NCBI RefSeq assembly: GCF_021147775.1
Contig: NZ_JAGTPK010000028.1
Location: 1 to 64,000, forward strand
Direction: 5' to 3'
DNA: 64,000 bases
DNA from: Pseudomonas californiensis
GTDB taxonomy: Bacteria; Pseudomonadota; Gammaproteobacteria; Pseudomonadales; Pseudomonadaceae
The translations under genes were made by a program, and so were the position numbers. This document shows positions 34,701-43,194 of the stretch, one piece after another (the stretch's first letter is position 1; every line of letters begins with the position of its first letter). The notes under the pieces were generated by a model that worked only from the letters and a program-made list of their open reading frames with translations, searched no databases and was not told the origin of the DNA.

Positions 34701-36812
34701 TCAGAGATTCAGTGTCAGGCTGACCGTGAGATTACGCGGTTCGCCCGGCGCTACCCAGAAATTGCTGAACGAGCGCTCGTAGTATTTTTCGTCGAAAATG
34801 TTGTTGAGGTTCAGGCCCACCGTGACGTTATCGCTGGCCTTGTAATGCGCCAGCAGGTCTACGGTCTGATAGGCCGGCAGCTCGAAATCCGTGCCCGATT
34901 GGCCAGAGCGATCACCCACATAGGTGTAGGCCGCGCCAACGTCTGAGCCGCGCAGCACGCCTTCCTGGAATTCGTACACGCCCAGCAAGCTGCCGCTGTG
35001 TTTGGCCACGCCCAGAATCCGGCTACCGGCCGGGATGGTGCGGTCGCCCTTGGTCACTTCGGCATCGATATAGGCAAAGGCGCCGATGACTCGAACGGCA
35101 TCGGTGAGCTGCCCAGTGAATTGCAGGTCCAGACCCTGGCTACGGGCCTTGCCCACGGCACGATTGGTGTCGGTGGCCGTGTCCAGCGCCAATACATTTT
35201 CCTTCTCGATATGGAAAGCGGCGAGGGTAGTGCTCAAACGGTCATCGAACAGTTCGCTTTTGATCCCGGCTTCATAGCCGACGCCTTCTTCCGGGTCGAA
35301 TGTCTTGCCCGCCGCATCCAGGCCGTTATTGGGCTTGAATGATGTCGAGGCGTTGGCGAACAGACCGACTTGCGGCGTGAGTTGATAGAGCAGGCCTGCG
35401 CGCTGAGTGAACGCATCATGACGCTGGCCAGAGGTAGCGTTGGTGGTGAAGTCGTCGATCTGCTGGTCGAAATGCTCGTAGCGGGCGCCAATCATGCCGC
35501 GCAACTTGTCGGTAAACACAATCTGGTCCTGCAGGTTCAACGCGCGGCTTTCGACGTGCTCATAAAAATCAGTACCTGAGCGGGCGCCGTTTGGTTTGGG
35601 CTGACCATATACCGGGTTGTAGATATCGATGGCGTAAGGCGTACCCGCAATGGTGGTGACCCGCTCGTTTTTGCGGTAGTTCTCGTACTCGGTGCCGATC
35701 AGCACTTCATGCTCGAGGCCCACCGCATCGAAACGGCCACGCAGTTCCAGCTGAGTGATGCTGTCGTGCCAGTTGTTGTCTCGTTCGCGATAGCGGCGAT
35801 TGACGGTGTGTCCGTCGGCGTTCAACGCGCGCGATTCACTGGCAAAACCGGACAGTTCGCCCTGCTTGTAATGGCTGGCCAGACGCAGCGACCAGACATC
35901 GTTGAGCTGATGGTCCAGCGCGAACTGGATCATGTTGTTGTCGTTGTCGATAGTGTCGTCCGGCTCGCCCAGAAACGTCGAGCGCGATACGCCGCTCCAC
36001 TTGTTGTTGGGCGCAACGATGCCGCGGTCGAAGGTCGACTTCTGGCGCACAAACTCGGTTTCCACCAGCAGGCTGGTGTCCGGGTTCAGTTGCCAACTGA
36101 TGGAGGGCGCGACGAATACGCGTTTGCTTTCAACGTGGTCGCGAAAGCTGTTGTTGTCCTCGACCGCAAGATTGACCCGCGACAGCAACGTGCCGGCTTC
36201 ATCCAGTGGCGTGTTGACGTCCAGTGCAGTGCGGTAGCGGTCCCAACTGCCAGCGCTGGTTTGCAAGGTGGTAAAGGCTTCACGCTGAGGCTTTTTGGTC
36301 ACGATATTGACGGTGCCGCCGGGGTCGCCACGGCCGTACAGGCTGGCGGCAGGGCCTTTGAGTACTTCGATACGTTCGATGTTGGACGCGTCCGGTGTAG
36401 CAGGGTAGCCGCGGTTGGCGCTGAAGCCGTCCTTGTAGAATTCCGAGGTGGTGAAGCCGCGAATGCTGTACTCGAACAGCGTCAGCCCGCCGAAGTTGTT
36501 CTGCTTCGACACACCCCCGGCATAGTCGAATGCGCGCTCGACATTGTTGCTGCCCAGGTCCTTGAGGACCGAGGCAGGGACCACGCTGATCGATTGCGGG
36601 ATGTCCTTGATGGCCGTGTCAGTCTTGGTCGCCGTCGCAGAACGCGTGGCCCGATAACCCTGAACCGGGCTGGTGGCGGTTTCATACGAATAATCCGAGG
36701 TGACGTTGACACTTTCCAGCTCAATGGCTTTGGGTTGTTCTTCTGCAAAGCCGGTGTTGCTCAAAACCCCGATTGCGAAACCTGCCACGGACACGATTCT
36801 ACGAGACGACAT
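34701..36812 (-). CDS. TonB-dependent siderophore-type receptor, probably Zur-regulated
   Basis: A 703-residue outer-membrane receptor. After a signal peptide (about 1-23) comes a TonB-box-like ESVNVT (about 33), a plug domain (DIPQSISVVPASVL; IERIEVLKGPAASLYGRG) and a 22-strand barrel. It resembles siderophore receptors of the FpvA/FhuE class. The last residue is Leu rather than the usual aromatic. A Zur-like box only 23 bases upstream, instead of a clear Fur box, suggests it imports a zinc chelate (zincophore) or is induced by zinc starvation. DUF4198 is encoded immediately downstream. Confidence 0.88.
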   Translation of the reverse strand: MSSRRIVSVAGFAIGVLSNTGFAEEQPKAIELESVNVTSDYSYETATSPVQGYRATRSATATKTDTAIKDIPQSISVVPASVLKDLGSNNVERAFDYAGGVSKQNNFGGLTLFEYSIRGFTTSEFYKDGFSANRGYPATPDASNIERIEVLKGPAASLYGRGDPGGTVNIVTKKPQREAFTTLQTSAGSWDRYRTALDVNTPLDEAGTLLSRVNLAVEDNNSFRDHVESKRVFVAPSISWQLNPDTSLLVETEFVRQKSTFDRGIVAPNNKWSGVSRSTFLGEPDDTIDNDNNMIQFALDHQLNDVWSLRLASHYKQGELSGFASESRALNADGHTVNRRYRERDNNWHDSITQLELRGRFDAVGLEHEVLIGTEYENYRKNERVTTIAGTPYAIDIYNPVYGQPKPNGARSGTDFYEHVESRALNLQDQIVFTDKLRGMIGARYEHFDQQIDDFTTNATSGQRHDAFTQRAGLLYQLTPQVGLFANASTSFKPNNGLDAAGKTFDPEEGVGYEAGIKSELFDDRLSTTLAAFHIEKENVLALDTATDTNRAVGKARSQGLDLQFTGQLTDAVRVIGAFAYIDAEVTKGDRTIPAGSRILGVAKHSGSLLGVYEFQEGVLRGSDVGAAYTYVGDRSGQSGTDFELPAYQTVDLLAHYKASDNVTVGLNLNNIFDEKYYERSFSNFWVAPGEPRNLTVSLTLNL

Positions 36813-36834
36813 GTGAGACTTCCTGATAGTTGTA

Positions 36835-36848
36835 GTTACAATATAACA
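36835..36848 (-). promoter_or_regulatory. Zur-like box upstream of the TonB receptor
   Basis: Read on the minus strand the site is TGTTATATTGTAAC, which differs from the folE2 box at one position within the shared 13-base core. It ends 23 bases before the receptor start codon, in the promoter region. The shared motif suggests both operons answer to the same repressor. Confidence 0.75.
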
Positions 36849-36987
36849 TCACTGATGAGAATTGTTTCTATATGGATACGTAGAAATTCAGGCATTTCCG
36901 GGTATCAGGCTGCGTGAGCTGTTGGCGCGTCATGAGGGAGGCAGGTGCCAGTCGGTTTTAGCGCGGATGAGCGGCAAGCTGCGAGAG

Positions 36988-37013
36988 CGCGAACGGACAG
37001 AACGCCGTTCGCG
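36988..37013 (-). terminator. Hairpin downstream of the small secreted protein gene
   Basis: CGCGAACGG (36988-36996) pairs with CCGTTCGCG (37005-37013) over an 8-base loop, 21 bases beyond the stop codon of the leftward gene. No T-run follows. It is a probable 3'-end structure. Confidence 0.5.
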
Positions 37014-37033
37014 TTGTTGGGGATGGGAGGGCG

Positions 37034-37456
37034 TTACTTGACTCGGCTGTTGAGGCTGTTGACCGTGCTTTTCAACCAGTTCACGTCGTTTTTCGTGTCG
37101 CTGATATCACGTTTGATATCAGACAGGTCGCTGCTGTTGGCGGTAGAACCCGAGCTTCGCTTGAGTTCATCGATCAGGCGGGCCTGGGCATTGACGGTTT
37201 CTTTCAGGCTGGCCAGCTCTGCGGCGTTGCGTTTTGAGTCGTTCAGCAACTGCTGCAGATCCGCCAGTGACACGTTTGAACTGCGCACCGAATACACGTT
37301 ATTGGTTTCGTAATGAGTCGTGGCAAGCTTGTCCTGACCATCTGCGGCGTACGTGCTGACTTCCGCCGCCTGCGCCTGTGACAAGGTCATGGCGCCGGCC
37401 AGCAACGCGGCAAGCTGGAAACTGAACTGCAATGAAGAAGACGGACCGGCCATCAT
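37034..37456 (-). CDS. Small secreted coiled-coil protein of unknown function
   Basis: A protein of about 140 residues. A signal peptide (LAALLAGAMTLSQAQA, cleavage before AEVSTYAAD) precedes a short linker and a helical, heptad-rich C-terminal half (LADLQQLLNDSKRNAAELAS to the end) that should form a coiled coil. No family was recognised. Three consecutive ATGs (37459, 37456, 37453) follow ACAGGA; the middle one has the best spacing. A 17-bp perfect inverted repeat lies immediately upstream, and an NRAMP-like gene precedes it in the same direction. Presumably periplasmic. Confidence 0.7.
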   Translation of the reverse strand: MMAGPSSSLQFSFQLAALLAGAMTLSQAQAAEVSTYAADGQDKLATTHYETNNVYSVRSSNVSLADLQQLLNDSKRNAAELASLKETVNAQARLIDELKRSSGSTANSSDLSDIKRDISDTKNDVNWLKSTVNSLNSRVK

Positions 37457-37474
37457 CATGATTCCTGTGAAGTG

Positions 37475-37515
37475 CCGGAATGGCACATTGATCAGACTTC
37501 AATGTGCCATTCCGG
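37475..37515. repeat. 17-bp perfect inverted repeat upstream of the small secreted protein
   Basis: Arms 37475-37491 and 37499-37515 are exactly complementary over 17 bases with a 7-base loop (TCAGACT). The element lies between the NRAMP-like stop and the secreted-protein start. There is no following U-run in the leftward direction, so it is either a strong mRNA hairpin or an operator rather than a classic terminator. Confidence 0.8.
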
Positions 37516-37563
37516 TTCGTAACACAGCTGCAAGTTTTCCGGCGTTGGCCAGCACCTGCACAG

Positions 37564-38865
37564 TCATGCCAGCAGTTCGGTACCCAGCTGGAAAGCCACC
37601 CACAATGCCAGCCCTGTTGCGAAGGTCAGCGCGATGTTTTCGAACAGGTTGTTGCGGTATTCCTTGGCCAGCAGCGATTTCTGGTTGGACATGATCAACA
37701 GGCCCAGCGAGATGATCGGCAGCCCCACGATGTTCAGCGCGTTGACGCCCAGGGTCAGGGTCACGAAGTCCGGCATGCCGGGCAGCGACCAGATCAGCGG
37801 CGTCACCAGGATGAACAGCATGAACCATTTGTGCATCGGGTCGCGGTGGAACTCCTTGCCATAACGGGCGCGGCGTTTCGGGCGGATGTGCTGGAAAGCG
37901 TCGGTGATCAGCATCGGGAAAGCCGTGGTCTTGCCCGAGATGCTGGCGAACAGAGTGGCAAACACCCCGATGAAGAAGATGTACCAGCCCAGTGGCCCGA
38001 AGAACAGTTCCAGTGCTTTGCCCAGGTCACCCAGCGTGTTCACCTGAATACCGTTGGGGCGCAAAATTTCAACACCGACCACCCAGATTGCCAGGTTGAT
38101 GATGATGCCGACGATCACTGCAAACAGCAGGTCGTTGCGCTGGATGCGCTTGTGCTCCGGGCCAGTCCAGCCTTTTTCGCGCATTACATACGGGTGGACG
38201 AAGTTGGCGATGGAACCGGCTACCGCGCCGATCACCGATACCGCCACCAGCAGCGCGCCATGGACGCCTTCATCCGGCGGAATACTGAAGCCAATGGTGC
38301 CCTTGATGATGCCGGAAACGTCCGGCCCGGACATGATTGCCAGGGTCAGGAAGGCCAGGGTCATGATCGCCAGCAGCACTTTCATCACACCTTCGATCAT
38401 CGTGTAGATATTGCGTCCTACCAACAACCACACAGCGATCACCACCGCGACCGAGCAGAGCAATGGCTGATTGATGTTCAGCAACATCGCCAGCGATTCA
38501 CCGGCACCCTTGATCATGTAGGCGTTGATCAGGTGACCCATCAGCAGCGCGTAGGCGAGCATGAACCAGGCGAAGAACGGATGCAGTTGCGCGTAGCCCT
38601 GCAGGATCGTCATGCCCTGGTTGTTGCACAGCTGAAAGCGGGCAATGATGTTGACGATCAGGAATCTGAGCAGTAGAGAAATCGCCAGCACCCACATCAT
38701 CGCGTAGCCGTAACTGGCGCCAGCGACCGACGAAGTGATCAGGTCTCCCGCGCCAAGCCAGGACAAGACAGCGATGATGCCGGGGCCGAGCAGCTTGGCC
38801 AGTTTTTTGAGGCGGGGCTCGTTTGCAGACGTCACTTTTTCTTCGGCTGAGGGAGTGCTGGGCAT
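37564..38865 (-). CDS. Divergent NRAMP-like membrane transporter
   Basis: A 433-residue protein with about eleven membrane segments and NRAMP-family layout. The canonical metal-site residues are changed. Helix 1 reads LSWLGAGDLITSSVAGASYG instead of carrying DPGN, and helix 6 reads AGSIANFVHPYV instead of the usual A-x-x-M-P-H. The selectivity Met and the Asp/Asn pair are therefore missing or displaced, and manganese/iron import should not be assumed. ATG 38865 is preferred (GGAG eight bases upstream) over ATG 38898. A small secreted protein gene follows. Confidence 0.8.
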   Translation of the reverse strand: MPSTPSAEEKVTSANEPRLKKLAKLLGPGIIAVLSWLGAGDLITSSVAGASYGYAMMWVLAISLLLRFLIVNIIARFQLCNNQGMTILQGYAQLHPFFAWFMLAYALLMGHLINAYMIKGAGESLAMLLNINQPLLCSVAVVIAVWLLVGRNIYTMIEGVMKVLLAIMTLAFLTLAIMSGPDVSGIIKGTIGFSIPPDEGVHGALLVAVSVIGAVAGSIANFVHPYVMREKGWTGPEHKRIQRNDLLFAVIVGIIINLAIWVVGVEILRPNGIQVNTLGDLGKALELFFGPLGWYIFFIGVFATLFASISGKTTAFPMLITDAFQHIRPKRRARYGKEFHRDPMHKWFMLFILVTPLIWSLPGMPDFVTLTLGVNALNIVGLPIISLGLLIMSNQKSLLAKEYRNNLFENIALTFATGLALWVAFQLGTELLA

Positions 38866-38944
38866 GTGTTGATCTCCATTGTTATTGTATTGAGACATGA
38901 CTCACTAATTGACAAGATAGGACGTCGTACAACGTTAGTCTTCG

Positions 38945-38964
38945 ATACATATGTAACTATGTAT
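38945..38964. promoter_or_regulatory. AT-rich inverted repeat in the divergent intergenic region
   Basis: ATACAT (38945-38950) and ATGTAT (38959-38964) flank an 8-base spacer between the divergent NRAMP-like and nitrilase genes. It is operator-like, but short enough to be chance. Confidence 0.25.
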
Positions 38965-39103
38965 GACGCATTAGTGGCTGATTAATGGCCCGTTAGTACG
39001 TGGCGAATGTGTTTCAGATGCGTCGGCGGCACAGCCGAAGTTGCTGCGTTTGACAGGTTCTGCAGGTAAAGTCTGCCCGCGCTTTCACTCTATGGACGAC
39101 CTC

Positions 39104-39874
39104 ATGGCCCCTGTCACACTTGCCGCTGCGCAGTTTTGCTCTGCCCCCGGAATGATTGAACACAACCTCGCCGGGCACCTGCGTTTCATGCAGCATGCGG
39201 CCGACGCCGGGGCGAACTACGTGATGTTTCCCGAGCTGTCGTTGACCGGTTACGAGCCGGATATCGCCGGTGAGTGTGCGATGACTGCGGATGATGAGCG
39301 CCTCGAACCGGTACGCGCGCTGGCCAACCACCTGGGCCTGGTCACGACCGTGGGCATGCCGCTGAAGGGTGCCGGGGGCAGGGTTTACATCGGTGCGCTG
39401 ACGTTCACGGCGCAAGGTGAAATCATCGCCTATGCCAAACAGTATCTGCATCCAGGCGAGGACAAGGTGTTCACGGCTGGTAGTGGCGATTGTCTCGTGC
39501 CACTAGGCAATCGACAGCTGGGCATGTGTGTATGCGCCGACTTCAGCCATCCCGAGCATGTACAGCGGATGGCAGAGGCGGGCGTCTGGGTGTACGCCGC
39601 CAGTGTGCTGATTTCGCCGGGGGGTTACGAAAACGACGCGGCCTTGCTTGAGCGTCATGCCCGGCGCCATGGGCTGCCGGTGCTGATGGCCAACCATGGC
39701 GGACCGACTGGCGGCTGGGACAGTGCCGGGCGCAGCGGGTTGTGGGACGCATCAGGCCGCTGGGTGGGCGGCATGCAAGGGCCGGGCGACGGCCTGGTGA
39801 TCGCGACCTGCCACGCAGAGGGGTGGCAGGTGCGGGTCATTACGCTCGCTCAGGTCGAAACAGCGCTGCGGTGA
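39104..39874 (+). CDS. Carbon-nitrogen hydrolase (nitrilase superfamily)
   Basis: A 256-residue hydrolase with the Glu-Lys-Cys triad in order: FPELSLTGYEP (Glu), YAKQYLHPGEDKVF (Lys) and GMCVCADFSHPEH (Cys before Ala-Asp). It cleaves amide or nitrile-type C-N bonds; the substrate is not evident. The open frame starts at 39041, and ATG 39092 and ATG 39104 are realistic starts. The latter gives the usual short N-terminus before VTLAAAQF. It converges with the MFS gene, only six bases apart. Confidence 0.82.
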   Translation: MAPVTLAAAQFCSAPGMIEHNLAGHLRFMQHAADAGANYVMFPELSLTGYEPDIAGECAMTADDERLEPVRALANHLGLVTTVGMPLKGAGGRVYIGALTFTAQGEIIAYAKQYLHPGEDKVFTAGSGDCLVPLGNRQLGMCVCADFSHPEHVQRMAEAGVWVYAASVLISPGGYENDAALLERHARRHGLPVLMANHGGPTGGWDSAGRSGLWDASGRWVGGMQGPGDGLVIATCHAEGWQVRVITLAQVETALR

Positions 39875-39880
39875 TCCGGT

Positions 39881-41131
39881 TCAGGTTGTCAGCGCCGGTC
39901 CGGTTTTGTCTATCTCGCGCTGATCGGCCACCAGGGTCTCCGGCACTGCCAACCACAACAGACAAAATGCTGCCGCCGCCACGCCCGCGAGGGTCATGAA
40001 TGCTGCGCTGTAGCCTGCAGCCTGTACCACGAAGCCAGCCAGGCTGTTGCTGAGTGCGGCACCCAGACCGAACATGGTCGACAGCGCGCCGAGGCTCACA
40101 TTGAAGCGCCCGGTACCTTGAGTCAGGTCCTTGACCATCAGCGGGAACAGCGCGCCGAACAGGCCGGCACCGATGCCGTCGAGCATTTGTACGGCAACCA
40201 GCCAATACGGGTCATCAGACAACGTATACAGCACGCCGCGTATCGGCAGAATCAGAAAGCCCGCCAGCAACAGCGGTTTGCGTCCCCAGACATCGGCTTT
40301 CATGCCGACCAGAAGCGCGGCGGGGACCATGACCAGTTGCGCCGCCACGATGCAGGCCGACGTCAAGGGCGTCGCCATCTGCATATTGATCTGCGAGAGC
40401 TTCTGGCTGACCAGCGGCAGCATCGCAGCGTTGGCCAGATGGAACAGCGCGCAACAGATGCCAAACAGCAGAAGCGGTTTGTTGCTCAGCAGGGCCGCGA
40501 AGCCGGACGGATGATTGTCATCATGCACATGGTTGGCGTCAAAACCCCTGGCGACGTCGTGGTCGATTGCGCTGGCGGATACAAAGCTGATTGCGACGAT
40601 GCTCGCCAGGGCCATGGCGGCCATCAGGTAAAACACCGCCACCGGGCCAAACAAGTACGCGAACCCACCCGCCAGCAGCGCCGCACATGCGTTACCCGCG
40701 TGGTTGAAGGTTTCGTTGCGGCCTGTACGTCGGGTAAAGGCTTTAGGACCAGTGATGCCCAGCGAGATCGCCGCGATGGCGGGTGCGAACACCGAGGCTG
40801 CGACGCTGCTCAGTGCCTGGGTCAGAGCCACCAGCGTGAACGAAGAGGTGAAAGGCAACACCAGACAGCTCAGCGTCACCAGCAGGGCGGCTGCGCCGAT
40901 CATGCCGCGTTTATAAAGTGTGCGGTCGATCAGGGCGCCCGCTGGCGTTTGGGTCAGCAGGCCGGCAATGCCAGCAATCGTCATCACCACGCCAATGCTG
41001 GCAGGGTCCCACTTGTGGACGGCCAGCAGATAGATAGCAAGGTAGGGACCGAGCCCATCGCGAACGTCCGCGAGGAAGAAGTTCAAGCTGTCCAGAGACA
41101 GTGTATTGCGGCGATCTGCATGACTGGCCAA
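39881..41131 (-). CDS. Major facilitator superfamily transporter
   Basis: A 416-residue protein with 12 predicted helices in two halves and a His/Asp-rich central loop (DANHVHDDNHPSG, about residue 200). The loop between helices 2 and 3 reads GALIDRTLYKRG, a variant of the MFS G-x3-D-R motif. It lacks further clues to substrate; drug or metabolite export is possible. The central His-rich loop could be metal-responsive, but that is speculation. Confidence 0.82.
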   Translation of the reverse strand: MASHADRRNTLSLDSLNFFLADVRDGLGPYLAIYLLAVHKWDPASIGVVMTIAGIAGLLTQTPAGALIDRTLYKRGMIGAAALLVTLSCLVLPFTSSFTLVALTQALSSVAASVFAPAIAAISLGITGPKAFTRRTGRNETFNHAGNACAALLAGGFAYLFGPVAVFYLMAAMALASIVAISFVSASAIDHDVARGFDANHVHDDNHPSGFAALLSNKPLLLFGICCALFHLANAAMLPLVSQKLSQINMQMATPLTSACIVAAQLVMVPAALLVGMKADVWGRKPLLLAGFLILPIRGVLYTLSDDPYWLVAVQMLDGIGAGLFGALFPLMVKDLTQGTGRFNVSLGALSTMFGLGAALSNSLAGFVVQAAGYSAAFMTLAGVAAAAFCLLWLAVPETLVADQREIDKTGPALTT

Positions 41132-41239
41132 GGAGACTATTCCCGTAATACGTCAGACTCCAACCCCGCGAGCCACGGAAAATACTGACACGACTATGTT
41201 TCAGGAAGTTTCACCCTCAGCCATCTATATATTTACGTC

Positions 41240-41422
41240 TCAGACGGTCTTTTTCTGCAGGCTTTTCATCCGTTGCGTTGCGCGCTGTACCGCCGCCATC
41301 TTTTCGGGACGTTTCATTCGTTTCCATTTGCGGATGTCGTCCTTGGTGCGGCCGCAACTCACGCACAGATCGCCGCTGAGTTGGCACACTGAAATGCAGG
41401 GGTTTTCGATGTCTTTTGCCAT
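41240..41422 (-). CDS. DUF1289 family small cysteine protein
   Basis: A 60-residue protein with the DUF1289 pattern: PCISVC at the N-terminus, CVSCGRT in the middle, then an R/K-rich helix (IRKWKRMKRPEKMAAVQ). The four cysteines could hold an Fe-S cluster or zinc. It sits three bases after the next gene upstream, so the two form an operon. Function unknown. Confidence 0.85.
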   Translation of the reverse strand: MAKDIENPCISVCQLSGDLCVSCGRTKDDIRKWKRMKRPEKMAAVQRATQRMKSLQKKTV

Positions 41423-41425
41423 GCC

Positions 41426-41797
41426 TCAGCCTCGCTTGACGTAGGTGCGCAGGATGCGCTTTTGCCAGTTGCCGTCATGGTCACGCTGGCACTGCTCTTC
41501 ACTGTCGAAATACACGCAGCCGGCGATCTGCGCCACCTCCAGGCCTGCATCTTCCAGCGCTTGGGCGGTCAGTTGGACCATGCGTTGATCCTGTCCGCCG
41601 GCCATTGCCTGATCCTTGCTGGCCTGTGTGTCGAACACCCAGATGATCTGCAGACTGTCGGCGAACCTGGCGTAATCGACCTCGTGGGTCAGCCAGCAGA
41701 AGCCAACTATTTCGGACTTGGCTGTTTCGCACGCCCGGGTCAGCGCTGCGATCAGACGCCTTTCGATTCGAGCCTGTTCGCGCTTGCCTGAAGGCAT
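41426..41797 (-). CDS. Conserved hypothetical protein, operon partner of DUF1289
   Basis: A 123-residue soluble protein with a basic N-terminus (KREQARIERRLIAALTRACE) and an alpha/beta body with QIIWVFDTQASKD. I recognise it only as a conserved pseudomonad protein next to a DUF1289 gene. No motif assigns a function. The three-base gap to the DUF1289 gene implies co-translation. Confidence 0.7.
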   Translation of the reverse strand: MPSGKREQARIERRLIAALTRACETAKSEIVGFCWLTHEVDYARFADSLQIIWVFDTQASKDQAMAGGQDQRMVQLTAQALEDAGLEVAQIAGCVYFDSEEQCQRDHDGNWQKRILRTYVKRG

Positions 41798-41990
41798 GGA
41801 TGAGTCCTTGGATAGACTGTTGCAGGGAGCCGCGCACGATACCGCAAACTCGTCCCGAGCCCCAGCCTGAGTGGCGGATTGTCATGTGCCGGCCGCACTC
41901 AAGCCGGGTTGGTGCTGTCTGAAAACCCGGGACAGCGGTGGGACGCTTGCCCCGACAATCTCTTCCAACAACAAGCAATGGAGATGCACC

Positions 41991-43082
41991 ATGGATTTTT
42001 CGCAGTCAGACACATTGAGTGATCAGGGGCGCAGAGGGTTTCTGAAAAAGTCCTTCGCGGTGTCCGCGACGGTTGCAGCCATTGGCGCGCTGCCACGTTT
42101 TTCTTTCGCCGAACCGCTTACTCAGCGTTACCCCGACCCTCTGATCAGTGTGCTGGATGACAGCTTCAAGGACCTGCGCATCTTTAACGCCAGTGTGGAG
42201 AAGCTCGCCACGGGCCTGCGCTGGGCAGAAGGGCCGGTCTGGATCGGTGACGGCCGTTATCTGCTGGTCAGCGACATTCCCAACAACCGCATCATGCGCT
42301 GGGACGAGGTGACCGGCAGACTGTCGGTCTACCGCGAGCATTCGAATTTTTCCAATGGCATGTGCCGTGATCGACAGGGTCGGTTACTGGTGTGCGAAGG
42401 CTCGAGCACGACAACTGAAGGCCGCCGCGTCACCCGCACGGAATACAACGGGCGCATCACGGTGCTGGCGGACAGCTTCGACGGCAAGCCTTTCAATTCG
42501 CCCAACGACATTGTCTGCAAGCGCGATGGCTCGATCTGGTTCACCGACCCGATGTTCCAGGCCAACAGCGATTACGAAGGGCACAAAGTCCCTCAGTCCC
42601 AACCGTTCGGCGTGTATCGGATCGATCCCGCGGACGGTAAGGTCGGTCGGGTCATCGACGACCTGAACGGTCCTAATGGCCTGTGCTTTTCACCGGACGA
42701 GAAAACCCTGTACGTGGTCGAAGGACGAGCCAAACCGCACGGGATCATCTGGGCCATCACGGTCAACGACGATGGGACTCTGGGTGCGCGTCGCAACCAT
42801 ATCGAAGGTCTGGAGTACGCCGCTATCGACGGCATCAAATGCGATGAAGGTGGCAACCTGTGGTGTGGCTGGGGTGGCAACGGTGACGCGAAAGCCGATC
42901 TGGAGAAGCTCGACGGCGTGCGTATCTTCAATCTTCAAGGCAAAGCCATCGGCCATATCACATTGCCGGAACGCTGCGCCAACATCTGTTTCGGCGGACG
43001 AGAAGGCAACCGCTTGTTCATGGCGAGCAGCCATTCGCTGTATTCAGTGTTCGTGAATGCCCGAGGCGCTACCTTCGCCTGA
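41991..43082 (+). CDS. Tat-exported SMP-30/gluconolactonase family protein
   Basis: A 363-residue six-bladed propeller hydrolase. The N-terminus has a twin-arginine signal (GRRGFLKKSF, then AVSATVAAIGALPRFSFA), indicating folded export by Tat. Metal-binding motifs of the family are LRWAEGPVWIGDGRY (Glu), SPNDIVCKRDGSIWFTDP (Asn/Asp) and GPNGLCFSPDEKTLYVVEG (Asn). It would hydrolyse a lactone, possibly gluconolactone produced by periplasmic Gcd-type enzymes (inference; the genes are not adjacent). ATG 41991 has GGAG eight bases upstream, and the longer open frame is rejected. Confidence 0.87.
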   Translation: MDFSQSDTLSDQGRRGFLKKSFAVSATVAAIGALPRFSFAEPLTQRYPDPLISVLDDSFKDLRIFNASVEKLATGLRWAEGPVWIGDGRYLLVSDIPNNRIMRWDEVTGRLSVYREHSNFSNGMCRDRQGRLLVCEGSSTTTEGRRVTRTEYNGRITVLADSFDGKPFNSPNDIVCKRDGSIWFTDPMFQANSDYEGHKVPQSQPFGVYRIDPADGKVGRVIDDLNGPNGLCFSPDEKTLYVVEGRAKPHGIIWAITVNDDGTLGARRNHIEGLEYAAIDGIKCDEGGNLWCGWGGNGDAKADLEKLDGVRIFNLQGKAIGHITLPERCANICFGGREGNRLFMASSHSLYSVFVNARGATFA

Positions 43083-43094
43083 CATCTCCGTTTG

Positions 43095-43126
43095 CGGTAC
43101 GCAGGCACACGCTTCGCTGCGTACCG
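43095..43126 (+). terminator. Hairpin after the SMP-30 gene
   Basis: CGGTACGCAG (43095-43104) pairs with CTGCGTACCG (43117-43126), a 10-bp stem with a 12-base loop starting 12 bases after the stop. No T-tract, so it may be a weak terminator or a 3'-end stabiliser. Confidence 0.5.
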
Positions 43127-43194
43127 TCAATCCGGTCGAACCCCCAGGGATATGGCGGGTCTGCTCATGCACTACTTTCAAGGAATACCTTTTT

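Noticed and set aside
38866..38898. Upstream ATG (38898) as start of the NRAMP-like gene
   Set aside because: It lacks a ribosome-binding site, while ATG 38865 has GGAG at proper spacing and loses no conserved residue.
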